Shown here: positions 32,310 to 43,699 of the stretch, in pieces
Layout: each line of letters begins with the position of its first letter
How positions within the stretch are numbered: position 1 is the stretch's first letter
Source of the DNA: Ignelater luminosus
Lineage: Eukaryota > Arthropoda > Insecta > Coleoptera > Elateridae
Direction: 5' to 3'
NCBI GenBank assembly: GCA_011009095.1
Contig: VTPC01004451.1
Span: 39,117 to 103,116 of the forward strand
Length of the DNA: 64,000 nt
Translations under genes and position numbers: made by a program
Notes under the pieces: model-generated
Seen by the model: only the letters and a program-made list of their open reading frames with translations
Database searches by the model: none
What the model was told of the DNA's origin: nothing

Positions 32310-33780
32310 GTAGCATTGACTTTCTGACTAGAGGGTTTATGAGAATTTCTGGAAAAGAAAGACGTCCTAGGGTAAAGTTATAGAGGACTGTCTTATTGTT
32401 CCAGGATTAGGTATTTGATTTGGGGACGATAATTTGGTGTTATCCTGCAGCGCCTGAATAAGTCTAGTTCGGGGTCTTGCGCGTTGGTGACTTCGATCTT
32501 GTATTCTATGTAGAGAAGCCAAGAATCTCGTAGGATACACAGGATAGAAGTCCATGAACTTGACGTATTACATATCCAAAAGACAGAAGGTTTGTTTGTC
32601 AGAAAACATCCCTTGTCTGATTGCTCTTATTAAAGTTTTCGGTGGTTTTCCTTAGTGGTATTGATGAATTCCGGTACAGTAATTTCCTCTTATCTATCCC
32701 ATCCGTATCTTCACTAATCGTAAAATTTCTGTTTTTGGCAGAAGAGTCTAAAAATGACAAAAAGAATAAAAAGACAGCGTAATTATAATCTATAGCCATG
32801 GATTTATAATCTAAAAGTTGCATTTGCAAGCTCAAGTATTTGAGGTCCATATTGAAATCGAGCATTTGCATACAAACAGTAAAATTCTAAAGATGAATTA
32901 GGAAGAGATATCCCTTTTTGTTGAGAAAGAAGCAAAGACGACATTCAAATATAGATTTCTCGCTTCCCTAAAAGGGGAAAAATCCCATTAGGAAAGATTT
33001 AAAATTGTTATTTTTTGTTGGCAGAATATGCGCCACCCTAACCAGATTTTTAAGTTCCACAAAATGACAGTTTTTATACTAATTCTACCCTAACTGTTCA
33101 TTTTTTTCTCAACAAAAACCACTGTATCAGTTTACAGCCACACGCAGAGATTACGTTCAGACCTCTTTTTTAGGGACAGTTTGACAAATTCTAACAAGAA
33201 GCATAGGAAAAGCCTGTCTCTTCAATTCGGATATCCTGTTTAAAAGGGCTTATAAATTAAAAATAATTTTGTTGGATTTAAATTTATATTCAAACCAAAC
33301 TGGCAATTTTATGCAACAGGATCAAAACGTAAATAATTATTATACAATGAAAACGTTAAGAATAGCATGAAAGCGCTAATCCCACCGACGACCATTGTTT
33401 CATAAATGAATGAAGACTAAGAACAGTCTGCAACAAGATAATTTGCTATTGTTCGTCGAATATAATCGTTTTTGGCTGGACAGCGGTGCTTTGTGGAGAT
33501 TTAGGACGTTCATGTCTTAAGAATATTAATTTAGTACGGAGCCACCATTCAATTATTCATGTATAGGAATATTATAAAATGATTTCCAAAACCACATATT
33601 GAATATTATTGTTGCAGCACCACAGATGTTAATTTTGGGAGCTTTAAAAGCTATTTTGCGTAAATCCCATACCTACGCTACGGTATAATAAATCACTAAA
33701 CAAAAACAACCCCGCACCGATATGAGAGCAAAAATATATTGCCTTTGACAAATTAGGGCGGAAGAGTGGGCCAAATTTTG
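32310..33780. other. non-coding stretch
   Basis: Short frames only (for example 62 codons at 32367-32555 on the minus strand, perhaps more of the adjacent retroelement). Otherwise AT-rich, with nothing recognised. Confidence 0.45.
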
Positions 33781-33796
33781 TTGAAACTGTTGTTTC

Positions 33797-34021
33797 CTAA
33801 TAATCTTTGGCCGGCTCGAGTTGATCACGCATATAAATATTATGTTTATTAGATGAGAGAAGCGGTAACAGGATGTGATATGGACCGGAAGGACCGGTAG
33901 ACAGGCGGTCTGCGCGCGGCCGGCATGCAAACTGCCCGAAGTGTGCTGTTGCGGTGTGTTGGGTGCTAGACACCTCCTGTCTGTCACCTTCCTCTGGCTC
34001 ATTTCCCGTCTGACTTGACAT
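33797..34021 (-). CDS. unrecognised 74-codon open frame in a GC-rich island
   Basis: On the minus strand an ATG (34021-34019) opens MSSQTGNEPEEGDRQEVSST, continuing with an Arg/Pro/Ser-rich part and ending in DQLEPAKDY. Its first 50 codons coincide with a GC-rich island (33870-34020) in AT-rich DNA. No domain or splice site of note is seen. It could be a first exon, or the island may be a conserved non-coding element with a chance frame. Confidence 0.22.
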   Translation of the reverse strand: MSSQTGNEPEEGDRQEVSSTQHTATAHFGQFACRPRADRLSTGPSGPYHILLPLLSSNKHNIYMRDQLEPAKDY

Positions 34022-34029
34022 CACTAAAA

Positions 34030-34670
34030 ATAGATGTTTGTATGAAAAGTACCCAAATATGAAAGATATTATATTTTAGTATGGTGAATGGACGCGCAAA
34101 TTTGTGTCTATTAGAAATGTTTGTGGGCAGGAAAGGGAATTTTAGAATGAAAACCGAAACTGAAGTAGATAAATCGTTCTACTCATTTACTGATCGATTT
34201 AATCAGTAATTAAAACTTTGATTGTCATATTAGATTAAGTATACACAACTGAAATTTCCGTTCATTTCCACATCTTTATAGTATAAAAATTTACAAACTT
34301 GTGAAATTTGCATAGACATAGCAGTCTAGTTCTCTTTGGACATCATTATGAATTTATTAGACATTTTTAGTTTAAGAAACACGTATGTATGTCTTTTAAT
34401 TGAAAGTCTTGACGTGTATGCTGACTAAACTTATGAGTGACGTTAACATTGCTAGCTGAAAATCTATCTTCATCGTTCATTATTGTCTGAACATTTTTTT
34501 AAGGAATCAAGTAGAAGCTACAGCATAGTATTTCTAGCATAATAAGTCCAAGATGTCGAACACCTATAACAATTAATATTATACACTAAGTCAACACACT
34601 TTCGTTTATCCTATTTCCATTTAGGAGGTAGATTGCAGTATGACTCCGTCAGTACAATGACGACTGCATT
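34030..34670. other. AT-rich non-coding stretch
   Basis: No gene or repeat is recognised between the GC-rich island and the second satA array. Confidence 0.5.
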
Positions 34671-34679
34671 TTAGCTGTT

Positions 34680-35995
34680 AAAAAAAAAATAAAAAACGAT
34701 CGATGGTACCCGGATCTTCCAAAAGCCATTCGTCCACCACACCTAACAGTCCAAGTCCCGAGACGATACGACCAGCCGTTCCTGAAAGACGAAAGAAGCG
34801 TCAAAAATAAAAGACGATCGATGGTGACCGGATCACTTAAAAGTCGTTTCTCCACCACGCCTGACAATCAAAGTCCCAACTCGATAGGACCAACCGTTCT
34901 TAAGATACAGATGTATGTATGTATAAAAAACAAAAGACGATTGGTGGTGCTGGAATCACTTGAAAGTCGTTACGACCAGCCGTTCCTGAAATACGGGACA
35001 AGTGGAAGAAGTGTCAAAAAATAAAAGACGATTGATGATGTCCAACTCGATAGGACCAGCCGTTCGTAAGATACAGGATGTATGTATAGAAAACAAAAGA
35101 CGATTGGTGGTGCTAGAATCGCTCGAAAATCGTTTCCTCACCACACCTAATAGCTCAAGTCCGATCTTGATAGCATTTACCCGTTACCAAGATACAGAAT
35201 ATCTGAAAAAAAAACAACAAAATCTCTTAAAAACCATTCCTACATCTCACCGAGAAGCCCAGCTCCCAATACAATACGATCAGTCGTTCTTGATATACAG
35301 GATATCTCTAAAAACAACAAAACACAATCGCAAATCCCAAACTCGATATGACCAGTTGTTTCCGAGAGACTGCACATTTGTCAAAACTAGCAAAGACAAT
35401 CGATAGTCAGTTTCCTCACCACACCTAAAACTTCAACTCTCGTTCCCTAATACGGTAACATATATCGAAAAAGAAACCAAAAGACTAACCATGGGTGCAG
35501 GATCGTTTAGGAATCGTTCCCCTACCATACCTAACAATCAAAGTTCTATTTTGATAGAACCAGCCTTTCCTGAAATACTAGATATTTGCGAAAAAACAAA
35601 ACACGATCGATGATGTCTAGATCGTTTGAAAGCCATTCTTCCACCACACCTGGCAAGTTCCAACTCAATAGGATCAAACGTTCCGGAGATATGATACTAT
35701 AACTGTCAAAAAAAACAAAAGGCGATTAATGGTGCCAGAATCTTCCGAAAGCCGATCCACCACCACACCTAACTATCCAAGTCCCTTCTCTATATCACCA
35801 ACCGTTCCTGAGATACGGAGAAAAACAAAAGACGATCGATGGTGTTCGGATTCTTTAAAAGCCGCTCCCCTTTAACGCCTAACAGTCCAAGTTCCAATTC
35901 GATAGCACCAATCGTTTCTGAAATATGAAATACTTCTCAAAAAAACAAAAGACAATAGGTGGCGCCAGCATCGTTTGGAAGTCATTTCCTCTACC
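34680..35995 (+). repeat. satA tandem array, locus 2
   Basis: Units contain AAAACAAAAGACGATCGATG, CCACCACACCTAAC, AAGTCCCAACTCGATAGGAC and CGTTCCTGAGATAC, with a spacing near 120 bp and several shortened units. They match the satA units at 2997-4630 in order and orientation but form a separate sub-group (GACGATCGATGGTG in place of TACGGTCGGTCCCG). Confidence 0.85.
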
Positions 35996-35999
35996 TCAT

Positions 36000-36455
36000 G
36001 AAAATTCCTAGGGTCTTTATAGTAAACTTGGAGAGATACCACTTATCCTCTCGTCGTTGTCCGTCATCGAACACCCGATTGATTTATGGGGGAAAAACTA
36101 AAGTAGATGTTATAAGGACAAAGAAACGGCTTGTCTCTCTAAGTATATCCTGGCGCGATTGTAAAATTAATGAGACGATTACGATTCTATTAGTATTCAC
36201 TCGGTACGTGACCGAATTGCAGTCTCTGTATTTAAGGTTAGGATCTTGACATGTGAAGTGTCATTATCTGACATTTTATATTAAACATCTGAAAGCTAAC
36301 ATTAATTGTCAAATAACAAGCATACAATGAGCACTTCGATCACATGCCAGTTTCCTTTTCCTTAAATTTCTACTTTAATTTTTTTCATAAACAAATCGGG
36401 TGTTTCGAAGCTGTAGCTAGGATTGAATGAGCACTCATGGGGGTATCTAAGGTAG
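36000..36455. other. non-coding stretch
   Basis: I see no supported feature between the satA array and the minisatellite block. Confidence 0.45.
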
Positions 36456-36459
36456 AGCC

Positions 36460-36830
36460 TTGCACGATAAATCCGATAACTTCTTAATTGGTCCGGAAAG
36501 CCCGAAGGATCGGGAGACCAAGAAATCCAGCCCGTGTTACTACGGTACAGTACGAAACTTTTCCATTTCAATTCAGTATCAAAATAATGCTTCTTCGGAT
36601 CAGTACGAAAATAACGCATGTCGGAGTCAATTCAGTTCAGTACAAAAATAATGGCTCGAAAATCCCTACCGACTCGATAAGTTTGACAGGGTCGACAAGT
36701 TCGAACAGCCTGACAAGCCCGACAGGGTCAAAAAGCGCGACCCAACAGGCTCGACAGGCCCGAACAGGCGGAGAGGCTCGGGTAGCCCGGTTAATCCGAC
36801 GTAGGAAGGTCATCAGTTAAGAATAAATAA
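36460..36830 (+). repeat. minisatellite family M, second block
   Basis: Three CAGTACGAAAATAATGC-type units (about 36550-36655) are followed by a GACAAGCCCGACAGGGTC-type array up to about 36790. The block is homologous, in inverted orientation, to 30480-30830: ATGGCTCGAAAATCCCTACC here against AACGGCTCGAAAAACCCGAT there. A third relic lies at 51780-51960. The 110-codon frame 36488-36820 is a by-product. Confidence 0.65.
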
Positions 36831-36834
36831 ATAA

Positions 36835-37260
36835 ATAAAGTAGCGGCTCGTGGTGCAAAAATATGGGGGATTGCAGCTTTTGTAGGTAGCAAACAAGGCT
36901 CAATGTGATGACCGGTTTGCATTCGATTTGCAAACCGCAGGTGTCTTAAAGTGCGTTTCGACTTTGCGAAGATGAGTCTCGCGAGGCTACTTCGGGGCAT
37001 TTTTACATCGGAATGTCTGGCCAACACGAGCCAGCATGAGGCGTCAGTCTCGGTTGTGTTTGAGAACAAAATCACGAAAATTTGGTCCGCACAGCGCGAG
37101 TCCATTGGAGGTGTCTTTCGAGCATGTTCAAGAAAAGACAGTACTCGGTTCGCATTGAAACAGCTTCGCAACTAAGTTGGTACACTTCGTTACGCAACAC
37201 AGTTGAAATGAGAAGGATTATGTAACTATTCGGTTTGCACACGCCTTGCAAACCAAGTAT
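36835..37260. other. stretch with CGGTTTGCA...TTGCAAACC inverted motifs
   Basis: CGGTTTGCATTCGATTTGCAAACCG-like hairpins occur near 36910 and again, less perfectly, near 37230 (CGGTTTGCACACGCCTTGCAAACC), about 320 bp apart. Between them are overlapping frames on both strands, up to 126 codons on the minus strand, with no recognisable domain. They may bound a small element. Confidence 0.35.
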
Positions 37261-37264
37261 TTTT

Positions 37265-39000
37265 GCAATATTGAATTGAAGAATATAAGGTTGATGTGGC
37301 TGCTAAAGCAACGATTAACTTTCTCCACTTCAACGATTTCCACAACTTGAAAAACTTCTTGTGAATTCAGAACTACAACTGACAACTTATTGGGTTTTAG
37401 AGTTATAAAAGAAAACTTGGCACTTAACTAGTTAGAGTTAAGAAAGGCGCGAGAATACAGAATATTTGTTGAAACAATATTTTATGGTGATGAAAGATTG
37501 TTTGCAAACAAATAATGGGCCAAAATTAGACTTTTGAAATGTCACAGGTTATGGGCCCGTATCATTCCAATCTAACTTTTCAAACCAGTCGAGTCTTTTA
37601 CGTTTGTTAATTCCAACGTTTTTCAATATTTTTACCGATACGATTCACTACAGTCATAGTCTAAGCAGACATTGGCGACTAGAAGATTTGGCAGGTCTGG
37701 TTCGGATGAACTCTGCTTTGCTTTGCAGTTCCCGTGATCAATTGAATTTCAAGTTACTCATCATTTATCTTAGCTTGTCAGACCTGTCTGAACGGATTGT
37801 GAAGAAGGGTTATGCCCTCCATTTAAAATATTCTTTAAAGAAAACTGAAAAGATGGAAGAAAAAGTTGGAATTGTGGAAAAACAGAATTTTCTTGTGGTC
37901 GTGCCATATTAATCAAGAGGAGGAGACCACATTTCTCGCAGGTATGTAGTTATTTCATTTAAATATCTGTTGTAATAATTAAAATACAAAATTGAAATTT
38001 AGGTTAGGTTAGTTGCTCGCTTGCTCCGAATCGAAAATTATAAAATAGAAAATTCGTTATTTCCTATTTTCCTAAAAATCTGTCATATTTAATATTCTTA
38101 ATATCCAAGCAGGATATGAAAACACCTAAAATGTAAAAATTTTAACAAGTCGATGACATTTCGCACTTGTTTTCTATTTACACTGTAAGTACCGTAAATG
38201 TAAGAGAGCACGTAGTACTTATACGCGTTTATGTTATTTACACACTTTTCGTATTGACATTTTCTTGAAGAAAACACACAGCGACAACTTGTAAGAATTC
38301 GCAGACGTGACAAAAACAAAGCAATATCGCGCCTTTAATGACCATCGCTACCGGTGAATACAAAACAATTACAATTTCAGTAGGTAACTAGATTTTTGAT
38401 GTTGTTTTACATTTTATTATTAATATTATAATTTAGATTGTCCAACATAGTCAAAATTACGTGCAGTAACAATAAAAAAAGATCAAAAATATATTCCGTC
38501 TCAGATATTGGGAGATCATTATTATTATTGGATTATTGTAACCATAAGCAGACCATAACAGCACGTTATACCTATTTCAAACTTATATAACGGTGGTAAC
38601 CCGAACCTTGCGAGCTGCAGCTGCCGGCCGGTGTCACATCCGCCGAAATATGCGTTTCATCCCCTACCCTTGAAAGAAAAAAAAACTCATTTCATTATGA
38701 AGGTTGGTAATAAACTTAGCGGTAGTTTTGTGTTCCTAAAGACCTATGCAAATCTACTAAAGTTATCAACACATCTTTAAAGTTTTATTTTCTTTCACTT
38801 TTTTTTATTCCTCCAACGTCAAGGGATTCGAGATTGATTGTACCTACTTTAATAAGTTTAATATAATTTTATTTTCGATATAAAAATATTTGGAAGGTAC
38901 CTACAACTAACCATTTTAACAAAAGAATCCTTTGTTGACAATGTAACAGTGAGTGTATAAGTAGCGGAAAATAATTTTATAAGAGGGAGGGCACGCGCGA
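37265..39000. other. non-coding stretch
   Basis: AT-rich. A TTG-initiated 102-codon plus-strand frame (37604-37912) is unrecognised. A short TTAGGTTAGGTTAG run lies near 38000. Confidence 0.4.
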
Positions 39001-39010
39001 CATAATGTCC

Positions 39011-39166
39011 TCACTCGCATCTGTCAGAGTGCAAACATCGTAAACTGAAATTCAACACCCACATTCGGAAGTGGCACAAGGTGTCTGCCATAAACTCTTG
39101 TTGCTGCTGCTGCTGCTGTTGTTGCTGGTTTGGTCCGGATCTGTCTAGTCCCATGAGGTTGCACAT
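39011..39166 (-). CDS. small open frame with polyglutamine tract
   Basis: A 51-codon ATG-to-stop frame opens MCNLMGLDRSGPN, continues with ten consecutive glutamines encoded by mixed CAG/CAA codons, and ends in a Cys/Phe/Arg-containing tail. The mixed codons are less typical of a pure CAG microsatellite and more typical of a coding tract. The surrounding 38980-39200 block is GC-richer than its neighbours. It might be part of a first exon of a transcription-factor-type gene, but no donor site is obvious and I do not recognise it. Confidence 0.25.
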   Translation of the reverse strand: MCNLMGLDRSGPNQQQQQQQQQQEFMADTLCHFRMWVLNFSLRCLHSDRCE

Positions 39167-39239
39167 TTCACCACACAACGTCAGCTTATCCTACTTGGGG
39201 ATTTGTTAAGGTTTCAAAAAATGTAATACACACTCCATA

Positions 39240-40200
39240 AGCAGGCCCAATTGAAGCTCATCCACTCCCAGATAACACAAAGAGATAAAAAGACTATCTA
39301 AGGGTCCAATCTTGTAATCTGTCTAGGTCCCGTGAATAAAAAGGATGCAGGATGAGCTACTTATGGCCGTTTTTACAAGCAGCACGTGCATCTAGATCCT
39401 AACGGGACACACATATTATAAACACTTCAAAAATGTTAACACGCGCGGTCAAAAGACATAAAGTGAAAACCATTTAAAATTTAAATCGTGAACGAACCTG
39501 ACTTGAAAAGTTTTATGAAAATCGTAAAAAATATCGCGCGGCAGAAAAAGAGAACACGTTGATTAATCCGTTAATTTGTCAGCTGCATCCCTATTAACTT
39601 TGCATGAATTTAAGCGTATTATCGCACTTATCTATCATTAAACTATTAGATTTAATGCATGTTAAATGCGTCACTCGTCGTCGTTAATGACCCTGTTTAT
39701 AATGAAGAAGAAGCTCCTCGTGTGTGTGTCTGTTTTAATGATGTCTTAAAAATTAAATTAAAGGCATTAGCATTTACCCTTTCCAAAATTCTAAAGTTAG
39801 CTATTTTTCTTTACTTTCTTTTCCGATTATGTTTCTTTGCTAAATTCACGTAGGTAGTCTATTTAAACTGCGCTTGACAATATTGTGTTAAAACGATTTT
39901 ACACTCAGTTAATTCGAATTAACAAATCCAAAGACGTAGCCTTTTGATTGAATTGCGAAAGATGAAGGAACTATTAAAAATTGCTTGTGAATGCCTTCCA
40001 TCACGCTAGAGATGCCAATTTCCTTGTAAGTGAAAACGGCAATTCTTTTCAAAGCAGAGTTAGATGGAATTTCTGTTATACTTAATAGAGTTCTCTGTTA
40101 AACGTGGCCATCCACGATAATTTAAAAAATGGCCAAAATTCAAGTTTTTTTGAAAAATGTAGGATCTTCCGAATCCGACACGTACGTTGAGTTATAGAAT
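39240..40200. other. non-coding stretch
   Basis: I see no supported feature. Sequence becomes GC-rich abruptly at the LINE starting near 40220. Confidence 0.45.
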
Positions 40201-40220
40201 ATCATTCAGGACAAAAAAAA

Positions 40221-41123
40221 ATGCCACCTCCGATGGTATATTTCGTTTCAGAGTCGAGTTTCCGATCTCCACCCAAACCAAGAAATCTTCACTTCAACAT
40301 TGATACCCGCCGAGTCTCCTACCGAAGACTTCATAGAGGTCCAGCAGGAATCCCTGCGAAGCCAACACAAGATGAACAAGTCCCAGAGGAAGCGGGCAGT
40401 CGCTCAACTTCAACAACCCCGGATCCTCTTCAGTCGCCCAGGACTGAATTGCGCGCCGCCACCGCCCTTCAACGGAGCCAAGGCGTGACAACCAGCACCG
40501 ACCCCGAACCAGACCACGACGACGGTTTTAGAAACGTCGCCGGTCATTCCAGGACGAAACCCCGTCACGTGTCCTCCAATGATGCCCCCCATAATCCTCC
40601 ACGCGAAGGGCAGTTGGGTTGGCATCTCGTAGAGCTTTACAATCTCGTCGTCACAAAGGCCAAAAACCTGCGTGACGGCATTATGATCCAGCCGGCGACG
40701 GTGCGGGACTTCTACGGAATCCGAGAAATCCTCAACCAGAAGAAGATGCCATACCACTCCTATCAGTTACCCGCGGAGAAACCAATCAAGGTCGTCCTTC
40801 GGGGTGTCTCTGAAGTCATCACCGCCGAAGAGGTGAAAGAAGAGCTATCCAGAAGAGGTCACCCAGTCAATTCCGCCCACCGGATGCACCGCGGTCCGGA
40901 GAGGATCCCCATGCCTTTGGTCCTCGTCCTCCTGGACAGGACCGCTGAAATCAAGGAGATTTTCCGGGCCACGGAGGTGTTCGGCCTGGAGATCGCCGTT
41001 GATCATCAGAGAAAGAAGACGACGATGAACCAATGCCACCGATGCCAGAGATTTGGCCACTCGCAGCGAGGCTGCAACGCGGTGCACACTGGTCTGAAAT
41101 CACAAAAAGCTGGCCAAAAGTAA
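40221..41123 (+). pseudogene. LINE ORF1 (gag-like) with CCHC zinc knuckle, truncated
   Basis: The 300-residue frame has a Pro/Ser-rich N-terminal half. A domain of the type seen in Jockey-like gag proteins follows (IKVVLRGVSEVITAEEVKEE near residue 193, PMPLVLVLLDRT near 230). A CCHC knuckle, CHRCQRFGHSQRGC, lies near residue 274. These proteins bind the element's RNA in the transposition particle. Family members normally have two or three knuckles plus a C-terminal tail; here the frame ends just after the first, where AT-rich sequence interrupts. The tail reappears near 42260. The N-terminal methionine may not be the original start. Confidence 0.75.
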
Positions 41124-41129
41124 AAAAAC

Positions 41130-42100
41130 AAATTTTCCATTTCGAGAATTTTAGTTTGTAGATTGTATACTTGGACGTTTGAATTGTCAAATTCCGCACA
41201 AATATCTCTCGGTGTGTGATGACTGTGAGAGAGGGGGGCAGTTTAAAAGAGCCACTTGATCAGTTCGAACGTGTTGAAAACAAATCTCTAAAATAAGGTA
41301 TTGTTTAAATAATGCTGTTTCATTAATTATTAACCCTTTTTGAAGATTTAAAATGGATAAGTCAGATAAAGATACGTAGAATTATAATTGAAATAAGTGA
41401 TGTGCTGAAAACAAAAATTAAAATTATTCCAATGCAATTTTTTCAAAACAATCATAAAAAAAAACTTCACAATTTACAAATGTAGAGAAACAACTATGAA
41501 TTCAGCAGAATTCTGTGACGACCTTGATTACCCCATACCTGTGATTCAATGAACTAACATAATTGACAAAGAACAGCTGCTCATAGGTGTTCGAACAAAA
41601 ATAATGCACGTGTTTCGCAATAGCTGTCAAAATACTTATTTGTATGATGGAATTCATTTTCAGCCGAATCGAGCGACTCGAAAAAATCTTGTACGCCATA
41701 TTGGATCCTCCATTTTGGATTTTTGAATTTTGACACTACAATTGTTATTAGCGACCTCAGAAATATGATGAAATTCATTTTGAGCGCAATCAAGCGACTC
41801 AAAAACATCTTGTCCGCCATATTGGATCCGCTATTTTGAATTTTTGAATTTTGATTCTACATTCGTAATTAGAGATCTCAGAAATATGACGAGATTCATT
41901 TTTAGTCCAATCGAGCAACTCAGGAAAAATTTTGTCCGCCATATTAGATTCGCCATTTTGGATTTTTAGATTTTGACCTCTAAATCGTAATCAGTGACCT
42001 CGAAAACTACAATATGTAAATCTTCGTGGACGTAGAACAACGTTTTTATATTTTGACCAAGTTTTCTAGATTTACGACCACTGTGCGGCGGCCCCCAGGT
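41130..42100. repeat. AT-rich insertion with about 115-bp tandem repeat
   Basis: Three units at about 41640-42000 carry GTCCGCCATATTGGATCC, GAATTTTTGAATTTTG, CCTCAGAAATATGA and AAATTCATTTT...AATCGAGCGACTC. The insertion splits the ORF1-like region of the LINE. Frames inside are by-products. Confidence 0.65.
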
Positions 42101-42189
42101 GCTTGAAATGAAGTGCCCATCAGCTGTGGCGGTCCTCATCAAGATAACTACAGGGGTGCCCTCAGAATCCCCGTGTAGCAAGAGCGCCG

Positions 42190-43060
42190 ACTGACAACGC
42201 ATCTACCTCGGGAGAGCGGTCCACAGCAGCTACAATCCGGGGCCGCCCAGCCTGCCTCCTCCACACCCGGCGTGAAACGCAAACCATCCGCACCAGCCAG
42301 AAGCACCGGCTTCGGCTTCACCACGCTCTTCAGGGCACTGCAGACGCTTGATCGGAACCTTTGCGAGACTTCCGGCCTCGCTGAGATGCTGTCCACTGTA
42401 AGTTCCTTCGTGCAAGAAGCCATGGCTTCACTGAGAGCCTAGAAGACAGGAAGCCACCAATCGCCTCAGGGCCTCAACATCACCCCCTCCCCCAGTTGGT
42501 CTCGACCGGAAGATATACCGAGCAACGTAGTTAGCGTCTCCAGCGTTACGCTCGCATTCGGGAGGCCCAGTACATCCCCGGACTGCCTGTTCTCTCTAGT
42601 TTCCCCTAGTCGTGAAAGCAAATGCCGGAATAGTATTTTCCACGACCACCCATCCCACCGTCTCCCAATTCACTAATCCACCTACCCGGTTGAGCCCGAT
42701 GGCAGCGTCGATACCCCGGGGCCACCGGGCCGGCCTGTGGCTTCTCACGGGCGGGGCCCGTTTTTTTTCTTCTTCATCCTTTCTCCGCCTCTTATCGACC
42801 GAACAACATCGGCATCGTCAACAAGAACCTAGATTTGGAATCTACCAGGAACCAACCCAGGACTACCGAAGGATCGCCTCGGATCATCATCGAACCTTTC
42901 GGGGGCGCCGCACTTCCTTCCCCGGTCCCTTGCCTGCCTGGACGCAGCTATTTACCGAAGCATGCGAGCCTTTTGCAGTCGGCGGCCACTTCCACTCACT
43001 TGTTCACATAGGGCTGGAGAGAGCTATACAGCTTCTAAAGCCGCCTTTGCGATGATAAAC
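42190..43060 (+). pseudogene. LINE ORF1 tail and possible endonuclease remnant
   Basis: A frame from about 42250 to 42439 ends ...MLSTVSSFVQEAMASLRA at a TAG, like a gag C-terminus. A 147-codon frame (42612-43055) and its neighbours carry, in alternating phases, a GIVNKNLDLEST-type segment and a segment ending ERAIQLLKPPLR. These could derive from an apurinic-type endonuclease followed by its conserved YKPP-like box. The match is weak. Confidence 0.4.
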
Positions 43061-43378
43061 AAAATTCAAAGTTATACCGAAAAAAGACACCACTCCCGAA
43101 CGGGAGGGATGAAAATGAAAAAACAAAAGAGTGGAAGTGAAACAGTTGACTCGTGTTGTCGATGATGTCTGCGACAGATGGTAGTGGTGAAAAGAACTGG
43201 AGGAAGGACTTGCTAAAACCGGGTATCTACGCAGGACGGCAGTACTCCAGGACTGAAACATACAGAGGGAATCACTAGAGCTGTTTCATTAGCCGGATCT
43301 GTCAGATCCTCAGCAGATAAAACGAGAGTCTGTGAAACAACAAGTGAGAGTTCTAAGATGTGGGTGTGAATAAGATTT

Positions 43379-43606
43379 ATGAGTGAACCGAGAGGAAGTT
43401 TTGTTGGTTGTGACCAATCACGTTCAAATAGTTCATGTTGGGTGAGAGATGGAGAAGGCTGCTTTCGACTTCCAAACGGAATATCTGTCTTTGCATCTCC
43501 GATAGCGGTCGAGGGCGAAGATGTTCACAGCGCAGTATCGAATCGTACTAAAGTGACAAATCTACATTTCTACAGTTTCAAAGACATTGACCTGGTCACC
43601 TCGCCC
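43379..43606 (+). CDS. candidate coding exon ending at a GTAAGA donor
   Basis: An ATG opens a 101-codon frame with balanced composition (EPRGSFVGCDQSRSNSSCWV; later RLPNGISVFASPIAVEGED and a hydrophobic FYSFKDIDLV). After 76 codons the sequence reads TCGCCC then GTAAGA, a good donor, so the exon could end at 43606. No convincing acceptor is visible upstream, so it would have to be a first exon. I do not recognise the protein. A mobile-element origin is possible because the flank is LINE-derived. Confidence 0.27.
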
Positions 43607-43699
43607 GTAAGAAATCTCAATACACAATTGAGCCTCAACGTTTTCAACTTATTGACGCATAAATGGAAACAGCCAGGACTCTGAAAATGTCACACTAAC

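Larger units (their letters stand above)
40221..43070 (+). mobile_element. Jockey-type LINE, plus strand, 5' part
   Basis: An ORF1-like gag frame (40221-41123) is followed by 1.2 kb of AT-rich insertion and tandem repeat. Then, from about 42190, a GC-rich segment continues the ORF1 C-terminus (KRKPSAPARSTGFGFTTLF, ending near 42440). A frame-broken region (about 42780-43055) follows, with weak resemblance to a LINE endonuclease. No reverse transcriptase follows. It is therefore a 5' fragment disrupted by an insertion, in the opposite orientation to the LINE at 14950. Confidence 0.7.

Noticed and set aside
36791-37171. 126-codon minus-strand frame
   Set aside because: It overlaps the family M edge, has a competing plus-strand frame, and no recognisable domain.
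37995-38012. TTAGGTTAGGTTAG resembling the insect telomere repeat
   Set aside because: Only two to three units in ordinary AT-rich DNA; too short to indicate a telomere.
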